Shown piece after piece: positions 1 to 9,001 of a stretch of 38,005 bases of DNA (positions are counted from its first letter, which is position 1; every line of letters starts with the position of its first letter). The notes under the pieces were generated by a model. That model did no database searches. It was not told the origin of the DNA and saw nothing but the letters and a program-made list of their open reading frames with translations. Source of the DNA: Gemmatimonadota bacterium (GTDB lineage Bacteria > ARS69). The stretch is from contig JASLLL010000028.1 in assembly GCA_030747075.1 (NCBI GenBank), forward strand, positions 1 through 38,005. Reading direction: 5' to 3'. The position numbers and the translations under genes are program-made.

Positions 1-113
1 GAACCCCTCGGGGGAGGCTTCCCGGCTCCGGGCAGAAGGAGCTCACGCGACGAGCATGCCCCCCCACCCGAACCCCTCGGGGGAGGCTTCCCGGCTCCGG
101 GCAGAAGGAGCTC
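1..113. repeat. Two direct copies of a 44-bp repeat (period 69 bp)
   Basis: Positions 1-44 and 70-113 are identical over 44 bases and are separated by 25 bp of unrelated sequence. The first copy touches the window edge, so the array may extend leftwards. Each copy contains short self-complementary pieces (CCCCTCGGGGG and CCCGG/CCGGG), so a transcript could fold. The stretch lies upstream of a promoter at 167-195 and is most simply read as intergenic. However, all three plus-strand frames stay open through the repeats, so the tail of an unseen upstream gene cannot be excluded. Confidence 0.8.
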
Positions 114-166
114 TTGCGCTGGCCGCACCGCTGGACGCAGGCTTGGCCCGGATTCAGGCGGCCGGG

Positions 167-195
167 TTGACCGGATTTGCCGGAGTCCTTATCGT
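167..195 (+). promoter_or_regulatory. Sigma-70-type promoter for the envelope operon
   Basis: TTGACC at 167-172 and TATCGT at 190-195 are separated by 17 bp. Transcription would start near 202, giving a leader of about 50 nt before the GTG start at 252. The -35 matches 5 of 6 consensus positions and the -10 matches 4 of 6. This suggests that the five-gene operon begins here. Confidence 0.6.
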
Positions 196-251
196 GGATC
201 TGCGTCTTCCCGCCATCCGCATTGGTCGCTCGGCCACGCCCGGAGTCCTCC

Positions 252-914
252 GTGATCTTGCGTCTGTCCCTTTTCGCGGTGCTTCCGGTCCTCCTCGTCC
301 CGCTCTGCGTGCAGTCTGCGTCTCCCGTTCGCCTTGCCCGGCTCCATTACGACGGCGGCGGCGACTGGTACGCGAACCCGACCTCCCTGCCGAATCTCGC
401 GCGTGAGCTGACCTCCCGGCTCGGGATGGAGGTGGAAGTGGAGGAGGGGAAGGTTCGCCCGGAGGACGACGATCTCTTCCAGTACCCCATTCTCCACATG
501 ACCGGACACGGGAATGTCCGCTTCTCCCCCCGCGATGTGGACCGGCTCCGCTGGCATCTGACGCATGGGGGCTTTCTCTTCGCGGACGACAACTCCGGCA
601 TGGACGCATCGTTTCGTCGTGAGATTCGAAAGGTTCTCCCCGAGTCAGAGCTGGTGGAACTGCCGCTCGACCACCCGATCTATCACGCCGTCTATGACAT
701 GGATCACGGCTTGCCGAAGATTCATGAACACGACGGAGGCCCTCCGCACGGTTACGGGATGTTCCACGAAGGGCGGCTGGTCGTGTTCTACTCGTTCAAT
801 ACCGACATCGGGGACGGGCTGGAAGACGCGGAGGTACACGGCGACCCGCCGGACCGGCGGGAGCAGGCCATGCGCATGGCGATCAATGTGATCGTTCACG
901 CAATGACTCACTGA
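252..914 (+). CDS. Secreted DUF4159-family protein (GATase1/ThuA-like fold)
   Basis: The product is 220 aa. The GTG start at 252 is chosen because a GGAG lies 6 nt upstream and the protein then opens with a clear signal peptide (about residues 2-23, hydrophobic LFAVLPVLLVPLCV, then QSA). The mature part has the DUF4159 pattern: LHYDGGGDWY (31-40), YPILHMTGHGNVRFS (78-92) and LTHGGFLFADDNSG (103-116), with a C-terminal FYSFNTDIGDG. DUF4159 proteins are related to class I glutamine amidotransferase/ThuA-like folds, but no enzymatic activity is established for the family. In other bacteria they occur beside MoxR, DUF58 and Bat-type genes. Here the gene opens an operon, and the next gene starts 10 nt downstream. 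The role is unknown; an extracytoplasmic location is inferred from the signal peptide. Confidence 0.85.
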   Translation: MILRLSLFAVLPVLLVPLCVQSASPVRLARLHYDGGGDWYANPTSLPNLARELTSRLGMEVEVEEGKVRPEDDDLFQYPILHMTGHGNVRFSPRDVDRLRWHLTHGGFLFADDNSGMDASFRREIRKVLPESELVELPLDHPIYHAVYDMDHGLPKIHEHDGGPPHGYGMFHEGRLVVFYSFNTDIGDGLEDAEVHGDPPDRREQAMRMAINVIVHAMTH

Positions 915-924
915 GGAGATCCGC

Positions 925-3900
925 ATGACCGCGGGAGGACAGCGGCTTCGCGCCGGTGTGACACGGCTGGGTGCCGGACAGGCGATGCGCGCGTTGGCGG
1001 CCTCACTGGCGTGGGGCGTCGTGCGAGTACTGGCCCTGGCCGCGCTGGTGTTGTCGGCGGACGCGCTCTGGCCGCTGCCCGCTGTCGTGCGCGCGGCGCT
1101 CCTGGCGGGCATGGCCGTCGTGGGGGCATGGCCGGTCATGCGGTGGATCGGCCGGTGGGGGAGCGCGCTCCGCAGTGCGGAGGCGGCGGCGCGGCGGACG
1201 GAGGAGGAGGCGGACACCCTGCGGGGGCGGCTCGTCATTGCCCTTCAGGTGCTTCGCGTTCGGGATGATGCACGGACCGGATACTCGACGGACCTCGTCG
1301 ACGCCTGCGTGAATGAGGCGGCGGATCGCCTGGATGCGGTGGACTCGGCGCGGTTCCCCGGGCGTCGGGATCTGCGTCGCGCATCCGTCGCGGGCGCGGT
1401 GGCCCTGGCCGCGTGTGCCGCGGGGGTGTTCGCGCTGGGTCCGGTGTCGTCGGCGGATCGGGCGAAGCGCCTCCTCTTCGCGTGGGGAGACCTGGCGCCG
1501 AAGCCGCCTCCCGTCTTTGCGGTGGCTCCGGGAGATGTGGCGGTCCCCCGCGGGGATGCGGTGTCTCTCGTCGCGGTCGTCGATCATCCCCGCACCCGCG
1601 CAGGGGCTCTTGTGGGGGTCCTCCAGACTCGCGCGGCGGAAGACCCCACAGCCCTCTGGACGGAGCGGCCGCTTCGAGGTGACTCGCTCGGTGCGCGAGC
1701 GCGCTTCACAGCAGAGTTCCCGTCCGTTGCGGAGTCCTTCGAGTACCGCTTCGTTCATGCCCGCGAGAAGTCCGGGACCTTCCGCGTGACCGCGCAGTCG
1801 CGTCCGGTTCTCGCCCTCGACGAAGTTCTCTTCCGGTTCCCCGAGTACACCGGTCTTCCTGACCGAACGCGCCGCGACGGTTCCGGGGATCTCACGGCCA
1901 TCCGCGGTACGCGCGCGACTCTTCGCGTTCGCTGCACGAATCCAGTGGCGGACGCGCGACTTGTTCTCGGAGAAGGCGGCGAGATCGTGCTGGAACCGGG
2001 GGCGGAGGGAGAGCTCATCGCAGAGGTTCTGCTGGCCTCGCGGGACACATACCAACTGCTGGTCACCGACCGTCTTGGCCTGACGAACCCGAACCCGCTC
2101 GAGTACCGCATTCGTCCTCTTCCGGACGAGGCCCCCTTCATCCGCCTTCTGGAACCGGGGGAGAGGGTGGATCTGGACGACTCCATGCGCGCCCTTCTGC
2201 GCTTCTCCGCGGTGGACGACTTCGGACTCGGGCCGGTGGTTCTCGTGTGGGAGACGAGCCGCACGCCGGGCGAGCCGTCGGAGGCGGAGATTCATCCGGC
2301 GCGGGCGGGTAGTTCGGAGATCGCCGGATCCCACGAATGGAGTCTGGCGAATCTCGACCTCCTGCCGGGAGATGTGGTCAGCTACCACCTGTGCGTTTCG
2401 GACAACAACACACTCGACGGCCCGTCCGTGGCACGGACGCGGACGCACACGCTGCGATTCCCGACCATGGCGGAGGTCTTCGCGCAGTTTGACCGCGCGG
2501 AGGAGGACGCCATCGGAGAACTGGAGGAAGTGGCGGGGCGCATCGAGGAGGTTGAGGAGCGCGTGGAGGAGATCACGCGCGAAATGCTGAAGAAGGGAGA
2601 CACCTCCTGGGAGAATCGGGCGGGGATGGAGCGCGCGCTCGGTGCGCAGGAGGAGCTTTCGCGGGAACTGGAACGAATCCGGGACGACATTGGTGAGAAC
2701 CTGCGGAATCTCGCCGAGTCGGAGTTCATGACGCTGGAAGCCATGGAGAAGATGGCGGCGCTTCGGGATCTCCTGGACGAGGTGCTCGACCGCGACTTGA
2801 AGGACGCGCTGGAGAAGCTGCGGAAGCTGGCGGAGGAACGGTCGCCGGAGCGGAGAGACCCGGATGCCGGAGAGGACTTCGCGGGCGCGCAGGAGCAGCT
2901 GCTGAAGAACCTGGATCGCGTGATTGAGAACCTGAAGCAGTTCCGGCTGGAGGAACGGATGAAGGCGGCAGTCCGCGAGATGGAGGAACTGGCGGCGCGG
3001 CAGGAGCGCATCCATGACGAACTGGAGACAGCGCGCAAGCCCGGCGAAAAGGCTGAAGGAGACGAGCGCGGCGACGACGCACAGAGCGACTTGCAGGAGG
3101 ATGGCGCGGAGGAGGACGGGCCGGGAGATTCCGGCGAACCGCGGGAGGATCCCGAGGAGACGACCACCCCGGACGAGGGACGCCTTGCCGAAGAACAGGA
3201 GGGACTGGCGCAGGAGGCCGAGCGCATGGAGGACGAACTCCGCGAACTGGCGGAGCAGGTCGCGGAGATGCGGGACGCCCGGGACGCGGCGGGGATGCAG
3301 GAACTTGCGGACAAGATGGAGGCCGGAGAGATCCCGGAAGCCATGCAGGAGTCTGCGGACCGGATGGAGTCCGGCAAGAGTGAGAGTGCGCGGGAGAAGA
3401 GCGAGGAAGCGTTGACGAAGCTCCGCGACATGCACGAGGCGTTGTCCTCCATGCAGACGGACATGGCGGGGCGCGCGATCCAGATCAGCCAGGCGGGGAT
3501 CAACCGGGCGGTTCGGGATCTTCTGACGCTTTCGTCCGACGAGGAGTCGCTGGCCGATGCTCTCGCGGGGATTCCGCACAACTCGGCCTCCGCGACCCGG
3601 GCCTTCACGGATGAGCAGCACCTGTTGCTTCGCGGTGCGGAACGAGTGGAGGACAAGCTGGAGGAAGTGGCGAAGGGAACGCCGCTCATGGACTCCAGCG
3701 TGGGGCAAAGCCTGCGCGAGGGGCTGGAGCTCATGGAGACCGCGACGGATGCGCTGGAGGGGGGCTCCGTTCGGGTGTCTCAGTTGCGCGGCGAGGCGGC
3801 TGTCGAGAAGCTCAACCGCGTCGTGATCCAGTTGCTTGAAGCGTCGGAGCAAATGTCGAGCTGCTCTTCCGGCATGGGCATGGGCGAAGCGCTCCGGCGC

Positions 3901-4470
3901 CTGCAGCAGATGGGCGAGGATCAGGAAGCGCTCGGCCAGATGCTTCGGGAACTCATGGAGCAGAACGGTCAGGGAATGGACCATCGTCTGAACGCGCATC
4001 TGGACTCGCTTGCGAAAGAGCAGGCGAGAATCCGGGAGGAGTTGCGTCAGTTCCTCGACGAGAGCGGAGACAGCGAGGCGACCCTCGGCAGGCTGGACGA
4101 TGTGGAAGAGAAGCTCGCGGAAATCGAAGCGCGACTTCGCGCCGGAGAGCTGGGAGACGAACTCCTGCGCGATCAGGAGTGGGCGGCGACCCGGCTTCTC
4201 GACTCGCAACGATCTCTCCGCGAACGGGACTTCGGGCGGGCGCGGCGGTCGGAAACGGGGGGTGACGGCGAAGCCCCGCCGCCCGCGCCTCTTCCGGGCG
4301 GGATTGAAGAGCGCGAACGGGATCTTCGCGAGGATCTGCTGAAAGCGCTCGATTCGCGTGTTCCCCCGCGCTACGAAGAACTCATCCGACGGTACTTCCG
4401 TTCGCTGGCGGAAGACGAAGCAGCGCGCCGGACGACCCCGCCGGAGGGACAGGTGGGAGACTCTCCGTGA
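925..4470 (+). CDS. Large coiled-coil membrane protein, DUF4175-like
   Basis: The product is 1181 aa. ATG at 925 follows GAGGAG at 913-918. Two hydrophobic segments lie near the N terminus (about residues 22-46 and 50-72) and a third near 152-172. A beta-rich extracytoplasmic region follows to about residue 510. From about 515 the protein is almost entirely charged helix with heptad-like Glu/Arg/Leu patterns, interrupted by a very acidic low-complexity stretch at about 705-750. The C terminus carries VPPRYEELIRRYFRSLAED. The architecture (N-terminal membrane anchor, Ig-like middle, huge coiled coil) matches proteins labelled DUF4175 or 'hypothetical membrane protein' that accompany DUF4159 in several phyla. 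No catalytic motif is visible, so a scaffold role is a guess. The stop overlaps the next start by 4 nt (GTGA). Confidence 0.9.
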   Translation: MTAGGQRLRAGVTRLGAGQAMRALAASLAWGVVRVLALAALVLSADALWPLPAVVRAALLAGMAVVGAWPVMRWIGRWGSALRSAEAAARRTEEEADTLRGRLVIALQVLRVRDDARTGYSTDLVDACVNEAADRLDAVDSARFPGRRDLRRASVAGAVALAACAAGVFALGPVSSADRAKRLLFAWGDLAPKPPPVFAVAPGDVAVPRGDAVSLVAVVDHPRTRAGALVGVLQTRAAEDPTALWTERPLRGDSLGARARFTAEFPSVAESFEYRFVHAREKSGTFRVTAQSRPVLALDEVLFRFPEYTGLPDRTRRDGSGDLTAIRGTRATLRVRCTNPVADARLVLGEGGEIVLEPGAEGELIAEVLLASRDTYQLLVTDRLGLTNPNPLEYRIRPLPDEAPFIRLLEPGERVDLDDSMRALLRFSAVDDFGLGPVVLVWETSRTPGEPSEAEIHPARAGSSEIAGSHEWSLANLDLLPGDVVSYHLCVSDNNTLDGPSVARTRTHTLRFPTMAEVFAQFDRAEEDAIGELEEVAGRIEEVEERVEEITREMLKKGDTSWENRAGMERALGAQEELSRELERIRDDIGENLRNLAESEFMTLEAMEKMAALRDLLDEVLDRDLKDALEKLRKLAEERSPERRDPDAGEDFAGAQEQLLKNLDRVIENLKQFRLEERMKAAVREMEELAARQERIHDELETARKPGEKAEGDERGDDAQSDLQEDGAEEDGPGDSGEPREDPEETTTPDEGRLAEEQEGLAQEAERMEDELRELAEQVAEMRDARDAAGMQELADKMEAGEIPEAMQESADRMESGKSESAREKSEEALTKLRDMHEALSSMQTDMAGRAIQISQAGINRAVRDLLTLSSDEESLADALAGIPHNSASATRAFTDEQHLLLRGAERVEDKLEEVAKGTPLMDSSVGQSLREGLELMETATDALEGGSVRVSQLRGEAAVEKLNRVVIQLLEASEQMSSCSSGMGMGEALRRLQQMGEDQEALGQMLRELMEQNGQGMDHRLNAHLDSLAKEQARIREELRQFLDESGDSEATLGRLDDVEEKLAEIEARLRAGELGDELLRDQEWAATRLLDSQRSLRERDFGRARRSETGGDGEAPPPAPLPGGIEERERDLREDLLKALDSRVPPRYEELIRRYFRSLAEDEAARRTTPPEGQVGDSP

Positions 4471-7172
4471 GCCGGATCCCGGTCGCTGCGCTTCTTGCGT
4501 CCATGGCCGCCTTCGCGGCCTACCTCCCGCGCGTGGCGCCGGGTGTCCATGTGGGGGACTCGGGGGAACTCGCGCTGGCCGCCACCGTGCTGGGGATCGC
4601 GCACCCACCCGGGTATCCGCTGTGGGCGCTTTTCGGGCGCGTCGTGGTGGTGTTGGGCGGTGCTGCGGAACCCGCGTTCGCGCTGAATGTCTTCTCGGCG
4701 GTGAGTGCGGCCGTCGCGGTCGGGCTTCTCGCCGCGCTGGGCGGAGTGTTGACGCGCCGCCCGATTCCGGCGGCGGGATGTGCGCTTGCCTTCGGGCTGA
4801 GTCATGCCGTCTGGTCGCAGGCGGTGGTCACCGAGGTGTACGCGCTGAATCTGGCACTCTCGGCCGGAGCGCTTCTCGCGATGGCGGCGGGCCGCCGCGG
4901 GCGTCCGCGTCTCTTCCTTCTCGGCGCGTACCTGGTTGGGCTCGGTGCGGCCAATCACCCGTTGTCGCTTTTCGCGGCGCCGGTGGCCGTCGCCCTGGCG
5001 CTGGGACCCAACCATCGAAGCCTCGCAGACCGGGCAGTCCTCCTTCGCCGTGCCTTCGCGATGGCTGCCGCGTTTCTTCTGGGGCTTTCGGTGTACTTCC
5101 TGCTGCCGATCCGCTTCTCCGCGGACCCGTCTGTCGTCTGGGGCGGAATGCAGCGCGGGGCGGACCTCTTCGACCATGTGATCCGCGCGCAGTACGGGGG
5201 GCTGGGCGACGCGGAGGCGAACGCGGGATGGCTCACGCGCTGGACCCTGCTTGCGCGGATCCTCTGGGCGAACCTCCCCGCGCCGCTTGCGCTGGCGGCG
5301 ATCGCCGGGCCGGTGCTCCTGTTTCGCCGGGGTCATGCGAAGCGAGGGGCGCTCCTTGCCGTGCTTCTTGTGCTGACCGGGCCGGTGCTGGCGTCGGTGC
5401 TTCGCTTTGAAGACACATTCCGCGACCGGACCCTTGTGGAGCCGTTCTTCCTGCAGGCGGTGATGGCGGTGTACCTCGCCGCGGCTGCGGGACTCGGGGA
5501 GGTGGACCGACTGCTCGCCCGGAGACTGGCCGGGCAGGGCAGAGTGGCGGCCTTTGCGACGGCCACGCTGGCGCTGATCGGACCCGTTCTTCTCTTCCCG
5601 GCGAATGCCGCGAGGTGTGACCGAAGCGACGCGACGCTGGCGTCGTTCTACGCGGAGACGGTCTTTCGCACGCTGCCTCCACGAGCGCGGCTCTTCGCGG
5701 AGGACGACAACGGGGGCTACATACTGGCCTATCACCAGCGCGTCCTCGGCGCGCGCCCGGATGTGATCCTGATGGACCGCACGCTCCATCTCTTTGTGGA
5801 ACACTACGGCGAGGACTTCCTGAAGATGAGCCGCGTCGAACGCAAGCTCCGGCGCGATGAGCGCGAGGCGGAGATCGTCTTCGAAGAGCCCGATCGGCCC
5901 GTCTACTTTACGGGGTCGGTGGGACTGGAACCGTTTGGGGAGTGTCGTCTCGTTCCGCAGGGCGTGGTCATGCAACTGGTGCGTCCGGGAGAGGCGGAGG
6001 GGTCCGGCCCCGGCACACCCGTGCTGCCGCCGCCCTCGGATTCGGCCGATTACCTGTCGAGCCATCTCGCGGCGACCCTGTGCCTCCGGCAGGCGATGGA
6101 CTTTTCGCAGAGAGGGCGCACGAAGGAGGCGCGGGCTTGCCTGCACGAGGCCCGGCGGCGGGGAGAGAGGATCGCCGCGGTGCAGCGTGTGATCGGCGAG
6201 ACTTTCCTGGAGCTGGGCGATCCCGGTGCGGCGGAGGCGCGATGGCGCGCAGCAATCGAACTGGAGCCGGGCGGCGAGGACGCGTTGTACAGCCTGGCGG
6301 TCCTTCTTGCGAACGAGGAGCGGACGGAGGAGTCGATCGAGGTGTTCGAGCGGTTGGTCGCGCTGGGTACGGAACTTCCCGAGGCGCATCTGAGCCATGG
6401 AATCCAGCTGGTGCGCGCCGGGCGGCTTTCGGAGGCAGCAGAAAGTGCCCGTCTTGCGCTGGCACGGGAGCCGGGACTGGATGCCGCGCAGACGCTGGCC
6501 GACGCGGTGGATCACGGGCTGAAGGTCGGAGGGCAGGCGGGAGTGCTGGAGGCGCGGAATCGACTGGAGCCGCTGACGACGGGGGGAGTTCTTCAGCTTG
6601 CGCAGTTCTACATGGCGCGGGGAGAGATCTCCCGCGCGACGGAGTTGTACCGGGAAGCGTTCGGGAAGTCGCCGGACAGTGTGCCGGCCGCGTATGGGTT
6701 GGGGTATGGCCTGCTCAGCACGCGTGAGTACGACGACGCGGCGGCGGCATTCCGTGCGGTGCTTGCCGCGGACTCCGCATCGGCCGACGGGCGAAACGCG
6801 CTTGCGTATATCTTCGCACAGACGGGCGACAGCCTTGCTCGGGCGGAAACACTGGCACGCGAAGCGCTGGACCTGGCTCCGGAGAATGCGGGGTACTGGC
6901 GTGACACGCTGGGGTGGGTGCTGCACCGGGCGGGGAGGCCGGAGGACGCGCTGCGCGAACTGGTCGCGGCGGCCGGAGAAATCCCGAAAGACGATCCGTC
7001 GATGCAGGCGGAGAACGACTATCATCGTGCCGAAGTGCTCCTGGAACTCGGGCGGATCGACGATGCGCGGGAAGCGTTCCTGCGCAGCGAGAAGCGCGCC
7101 GGGGACGAACCGTGGGTGCCGGATCTGCGCGAGCGGCTTCGCCGGTTCGCGCCGCCGGGAGGGGACGAATGA
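4467..7172 (+). CDS. DUF2723 family membrane protein (GT-C-like) with C-terminal TPRs
   Basis: The product is 901 aa, with a GTG start at 4467 inside the GTGA overlap. The N-terminal half is a polytopic membrane domain with the DUF2723 hallmarks: GDSGELALAATVLGIAHPPGYPLW at about residues 30-53 and TEVYALN at about 124-130. DUF2723 belongs with GT-C glycosyltransferases, which use lipid-linked sugar donors; the Asp/Glu in the first loop fits that fold. After the last membrane segment comes a soluble domain (LFAEDDNGGYILAYHQ). From about residue 540 to the end there are several TPR-like helical pairs (for example LYSLAVLLANEERTEESIEVFE and ALAYIFAQTGDSLARAETLA). A role in glycosylating exported proteins or an envelope polymer is plausible but unproven. 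Strict coupling to its neighbours suggests that it serves the same process. Confidence 0.85.
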   Translation: MSRIPVAALLASMAAFAAYLPRVAPGVHVGDSGELALAATVLGIAHPPGYPLWALFGRVVVVLGGAAEPAFALNVFSAVSAAVAVGLLAALGGVLTRRPIPAAGCALAFGLSHAVWSQAVVTEVYALNLALSAGALLAMAAGRRGRPRLFLLGAYLVGLGAANHPLSLFAAPVAVALALGPNHRSLADRAVLLRRAFAMAAAFLLGLSVYFLLPIRFSADPSVVWGGMQRGADLFDHVIRAQYGGLGDAEANAGWLTRWTLLARILWANLPAPLALAAIAGPVLLFRRGHAKRGALLAVLLVLTGPVLASVLRFEDTFRDRTLVEPFFLQAVMAVYLAAAAGLGEVDRLLARRLAGQGRVAAFATATLALIGPVLLFPANAARCDRSDATLASFYAETVFRTLPPRARLFAEDDNGGYILAYHQRVLGARPDVILMDRTLHLFVEHYGEDFLKMSRVERKLRRDEREAEIVFEEPDRPVYFTGSVGLEPFGECRLVPQGVVMQLVRPGEAEGSGPGTPVLPPPSDSADYLSSHLAATLCLRQAMDFSQRGRTKEARACLHEARRRGERIAAVQRVIGETFLELGDPGAAEARWRAAIELEPGGEDALYSLAVLLANEERTEESIEVFERLVALGTELPEAHLSHGIQLVRAGRLSEAAESARLALAREPGLDAAQTLADAVDHGLKVGGQAGVLEARNRLEPLTTGGVLQLAQFYMARGEISRATELYREAFGKSPDSVPAAYGLGYGLLSTREYDDAAAAFRAVLAADSASADGRNALAYIFAQTGDSLARAETLAREALDLAPENAGYWRDTLGWVLHRAGRPEDALRELVAAAGEIPKDDPSMQAENDYHRAEVLLELGRIDDAREAFLRSEKRAGDEPWVPDLRERLRRFAPPGGDE

Positions 7173-9001
7173 GACGCGTGTGGCGGGTCGCGATCGTACT
7201 TCTTGCGCTGGCGGCGGGTGCTTCCGCGCAACCCCCGCGTAGTGCCCGCGGGACGGGGGGGGTCCCGCCGACCGCGCTCACCCGGGCGCAACTCGCCCAG
7301 CAGCTCTTCCGCGAGGGGAGTGTGGAGGACGCACTGGAGTTGTACCGGGAGATCGACGCCGCACACCCCGGGGTGACGCGGATCGTTCAAGGGATTCGTT
7401 CGTGCCTTCTGGAACTGAAGCGATATGACGAACTTCGTGAACATCTGGAGGCGGACCTCACGCTTCACCCGAACAATCCGTCTGTTCTGGAAGAGCTGGG
7501 CACCGTCGCCGCAAGGACCGGAGACCGAGATGCGGCGACCGGGCACTGGCGCGCCATTCTTGCGATTCAACCGGGAAGCCACGGTGCCTATTCGCATGTC
7601 GCGGATCTCTTCATGCGGCATCGGATGCTGGACGAAGCAATGGCCGTTTACCGGGAGGCGGAGAAGGCACATCCGGGGCGATTCGTTCGGAGGATCGGGA
7701 ATCTGCACGAGGTGCGGATGGAGTTCGCCGCAGCGACCCACGCCTACCTGGACTTCCTCCTGATGAACCCGTCGACACTCTCCTTTGTGGAGGGGAGGCT
7801 CCTGCGCATCGGAGAGAGCGAAGAGGGACTGGGAAGGGTCATTGCGCGCGTGGACTCCGCGTTCGCGGCGTCGAGCGGCGCGGAGCACTCGCCGGGAGCC
7901 CGGATTGCGTTGCGAAAGCTGCTGGCGGATCTTCATCTGGAGGCGGGAGACCACGCCCGCGCTCGCGATCGCTATTTCGATCTTGTGGATGCGCTGCCGG
8001 GCCAGCTCCCGACGCTTCTGGTGTTCGGGCGGCGATGCATGGCGGACGAACGATTCGAAGTCGCCGTCACCGTGTTTGAGAGAGTCCTTGCCGAAAGTGC
8101 CGACGCGCGTGCCGTTCCCGGTGCACTCTCGGAGATCGCGGTCTGCCGGTGGCACCTTGGGCAATGGGAAGAAGCGCTCCGGATTCTTGCCGAACTGGTG
8201 GATCGATTCCCGGAGACGGAGTACGCCATCCGGGCACGGTTTGAGACCGGTCGTGTTCTTCGCGACGGCAAGCGGGATCCACAGAGCGCGGAAGCGGTCT
8301 TTCGGGAACTGCTTCCCCTGCGTGACGGCCCGTGGGAACCGGGGGAACTGCACTTTGAGATCGCGGAATGTGCGCTGCACCTGTCCGAGACAGACCGGGC
8401 GCTCGATATCTACCGGGCCGTCGCGGAGCGCGTATTCCCGGAAGCCACGCTGGAGCGGGCGCTCTACAACGAGGCGCGCGTCTTGTACTACCGTGCGGAG
8501 TTTGACGCAGCGGACAGTCTGTTCAAGCGTGTGGCGGAGAGGTACCCGAAGGGAAGGTCTGTGAACAACGCGTTGGAGCATTCGATTCTCATCAACACGA
8601 ACCGCGAAGACGAGGAGGCGTTGGCCCGGCACGCAGCGGCTTCGCTGGGGTTTCGGATCGGCGATGTGGAGGCGGCGCTCCTGACACTGGGGGAAGCGGT
8701 GGTGTCGCATCGCGGATCTCCGGTCCACGACGATCTTCTTCTGCTGTGGGGCATGGCCCTCCGGGAGCAGGATCGCGTGGTGGAGGCACTGGACGCATTG
8801 CGGCGTGCGGCAGACATGACAAGCGTAGAGGATCTCGCGGCGCGTGCGCTTCTTCTTCGCGCGCGGATTTTCGGGGAAGACCTGGGCGACGCCACCGAGG
8901 CGCTCGCGCAGTACGAAGAGGTGGTCCTGTCGTATCCCGAGACGCTGGCGGCGGATCGAGCGCGCGCTTCGTCCGCGGAACTGCGGAGGGCACTCCCGTG
9001 A
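7169..9001 (+). CDS. Secreted tetratricopeptide-repeat protein
   Basis: The product is 610 aa. ATG at 7169 overlaps the preceding stop (ATGA), with GGAGGGG at 7158-7164, and gives a clear signal peptide (WRVAIVLLALAAGASA, then Q). The mature protein is an all-helical TPR solenoid. Recognisable units include AQQLFREGSVEDALELYREI, LEELGTVAARTGDRDAATGH, FERVLAESADARAV and ADSLFKRVAERYPKG. No catalytic residues are apparent. The longer open frame extending upstream to 6914 only reads through the end of the previous gene and is not used. Periplasmic TPR proteins usually act as protein-protein adaptors. Position between a membrane TPR protein and the AsnB-like protein suggests that it bridges them. 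Its stop overlaps the next GTG start by 4 nt. Confidence 0.9.
   Translation: MRRVWRVAIVLLALAAGASAQPPRSARGTGGVPPTALTRAQLAQQLFREGSVEDALELYREIDAAHPGVTRIVQGIRSCLLELKRYDELREHLEADLTLHPNNPSVLEELGTVAARTGDRDAATGHWRAILAIQPGSHGAYSHVADLFMRHRMLDEAMAVYREAEKAHPGRFVRRIGNLHEVRMEFAAATHAYLDFLLMNPSTLSFVEGRLLRIGESEEGLGRVIARVDSAFAASSGAEHSPGARIALRKLLADLHLEAGDHARARDRYFDLVDALPGQLPTLLVFGRRCMADERFEVAVTVFERVLAESADARAVPGALSEIAVCRWHLGQWEEALRILAELVDRFPETEYAIRARFETGRVLRDGKRDPQSAEAVFRELLPLRDGPWEPGELHFEIAECALHLSETDRALDIYRAVAERVFPEATLERALYNEARVLYYRAEFDAADSLFKRVAERYPKGRSVNNALEHSILINTNREDEEALARHAAASLGFRIGDVEAALLTLGEAVVSHRGSPVHDDLLLLWGMALREQDRVVEALDALRRAADMTSVEDLAARALLLRARIFGEDLGDATEALAQYEEVVLSYPETLAADRARASSAELRRALP

Noticed and set aside
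1-113. The direct repeat as a CRISPR array
   Set aside because: The repeat (44 bp) is long and the spacer (25 bp) short for known types. Only two copies are seen and no cas gene is nearby.
56-406. Plus-strand open frame from ATG 56 as a separate gene
   Set aside because: It overlaps the promoter and the DUF4159 start, and its second half is an Arg/Pro-rich shadow of the signal-peptide region.
1003-4608. A 1201-codon open frame on the minus strand opposite the coiled-coil gene
   Set aside because: Arg/Leu/His-rich translation without domains. The plus-strand frame has a ribosome-binding site, signal-anchor helices, coiled coil and operon overlaps. Long antisense frames are a by-product of high GC.
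4371-7025. An 884-codon minus-strand open frame opposite the DUF2723 gene
   Set aside because: No recognisable motifs and Arg/Gln/His-rich; it is a shadow of the real gene.
8746-8997. An upstream extension of the AsnB-like protein
   Set aside because: It would lie inside the TPR gene and has no signal peptide. The GTG at 8998 has a ribosome-binding site and the operon's usual overlap.
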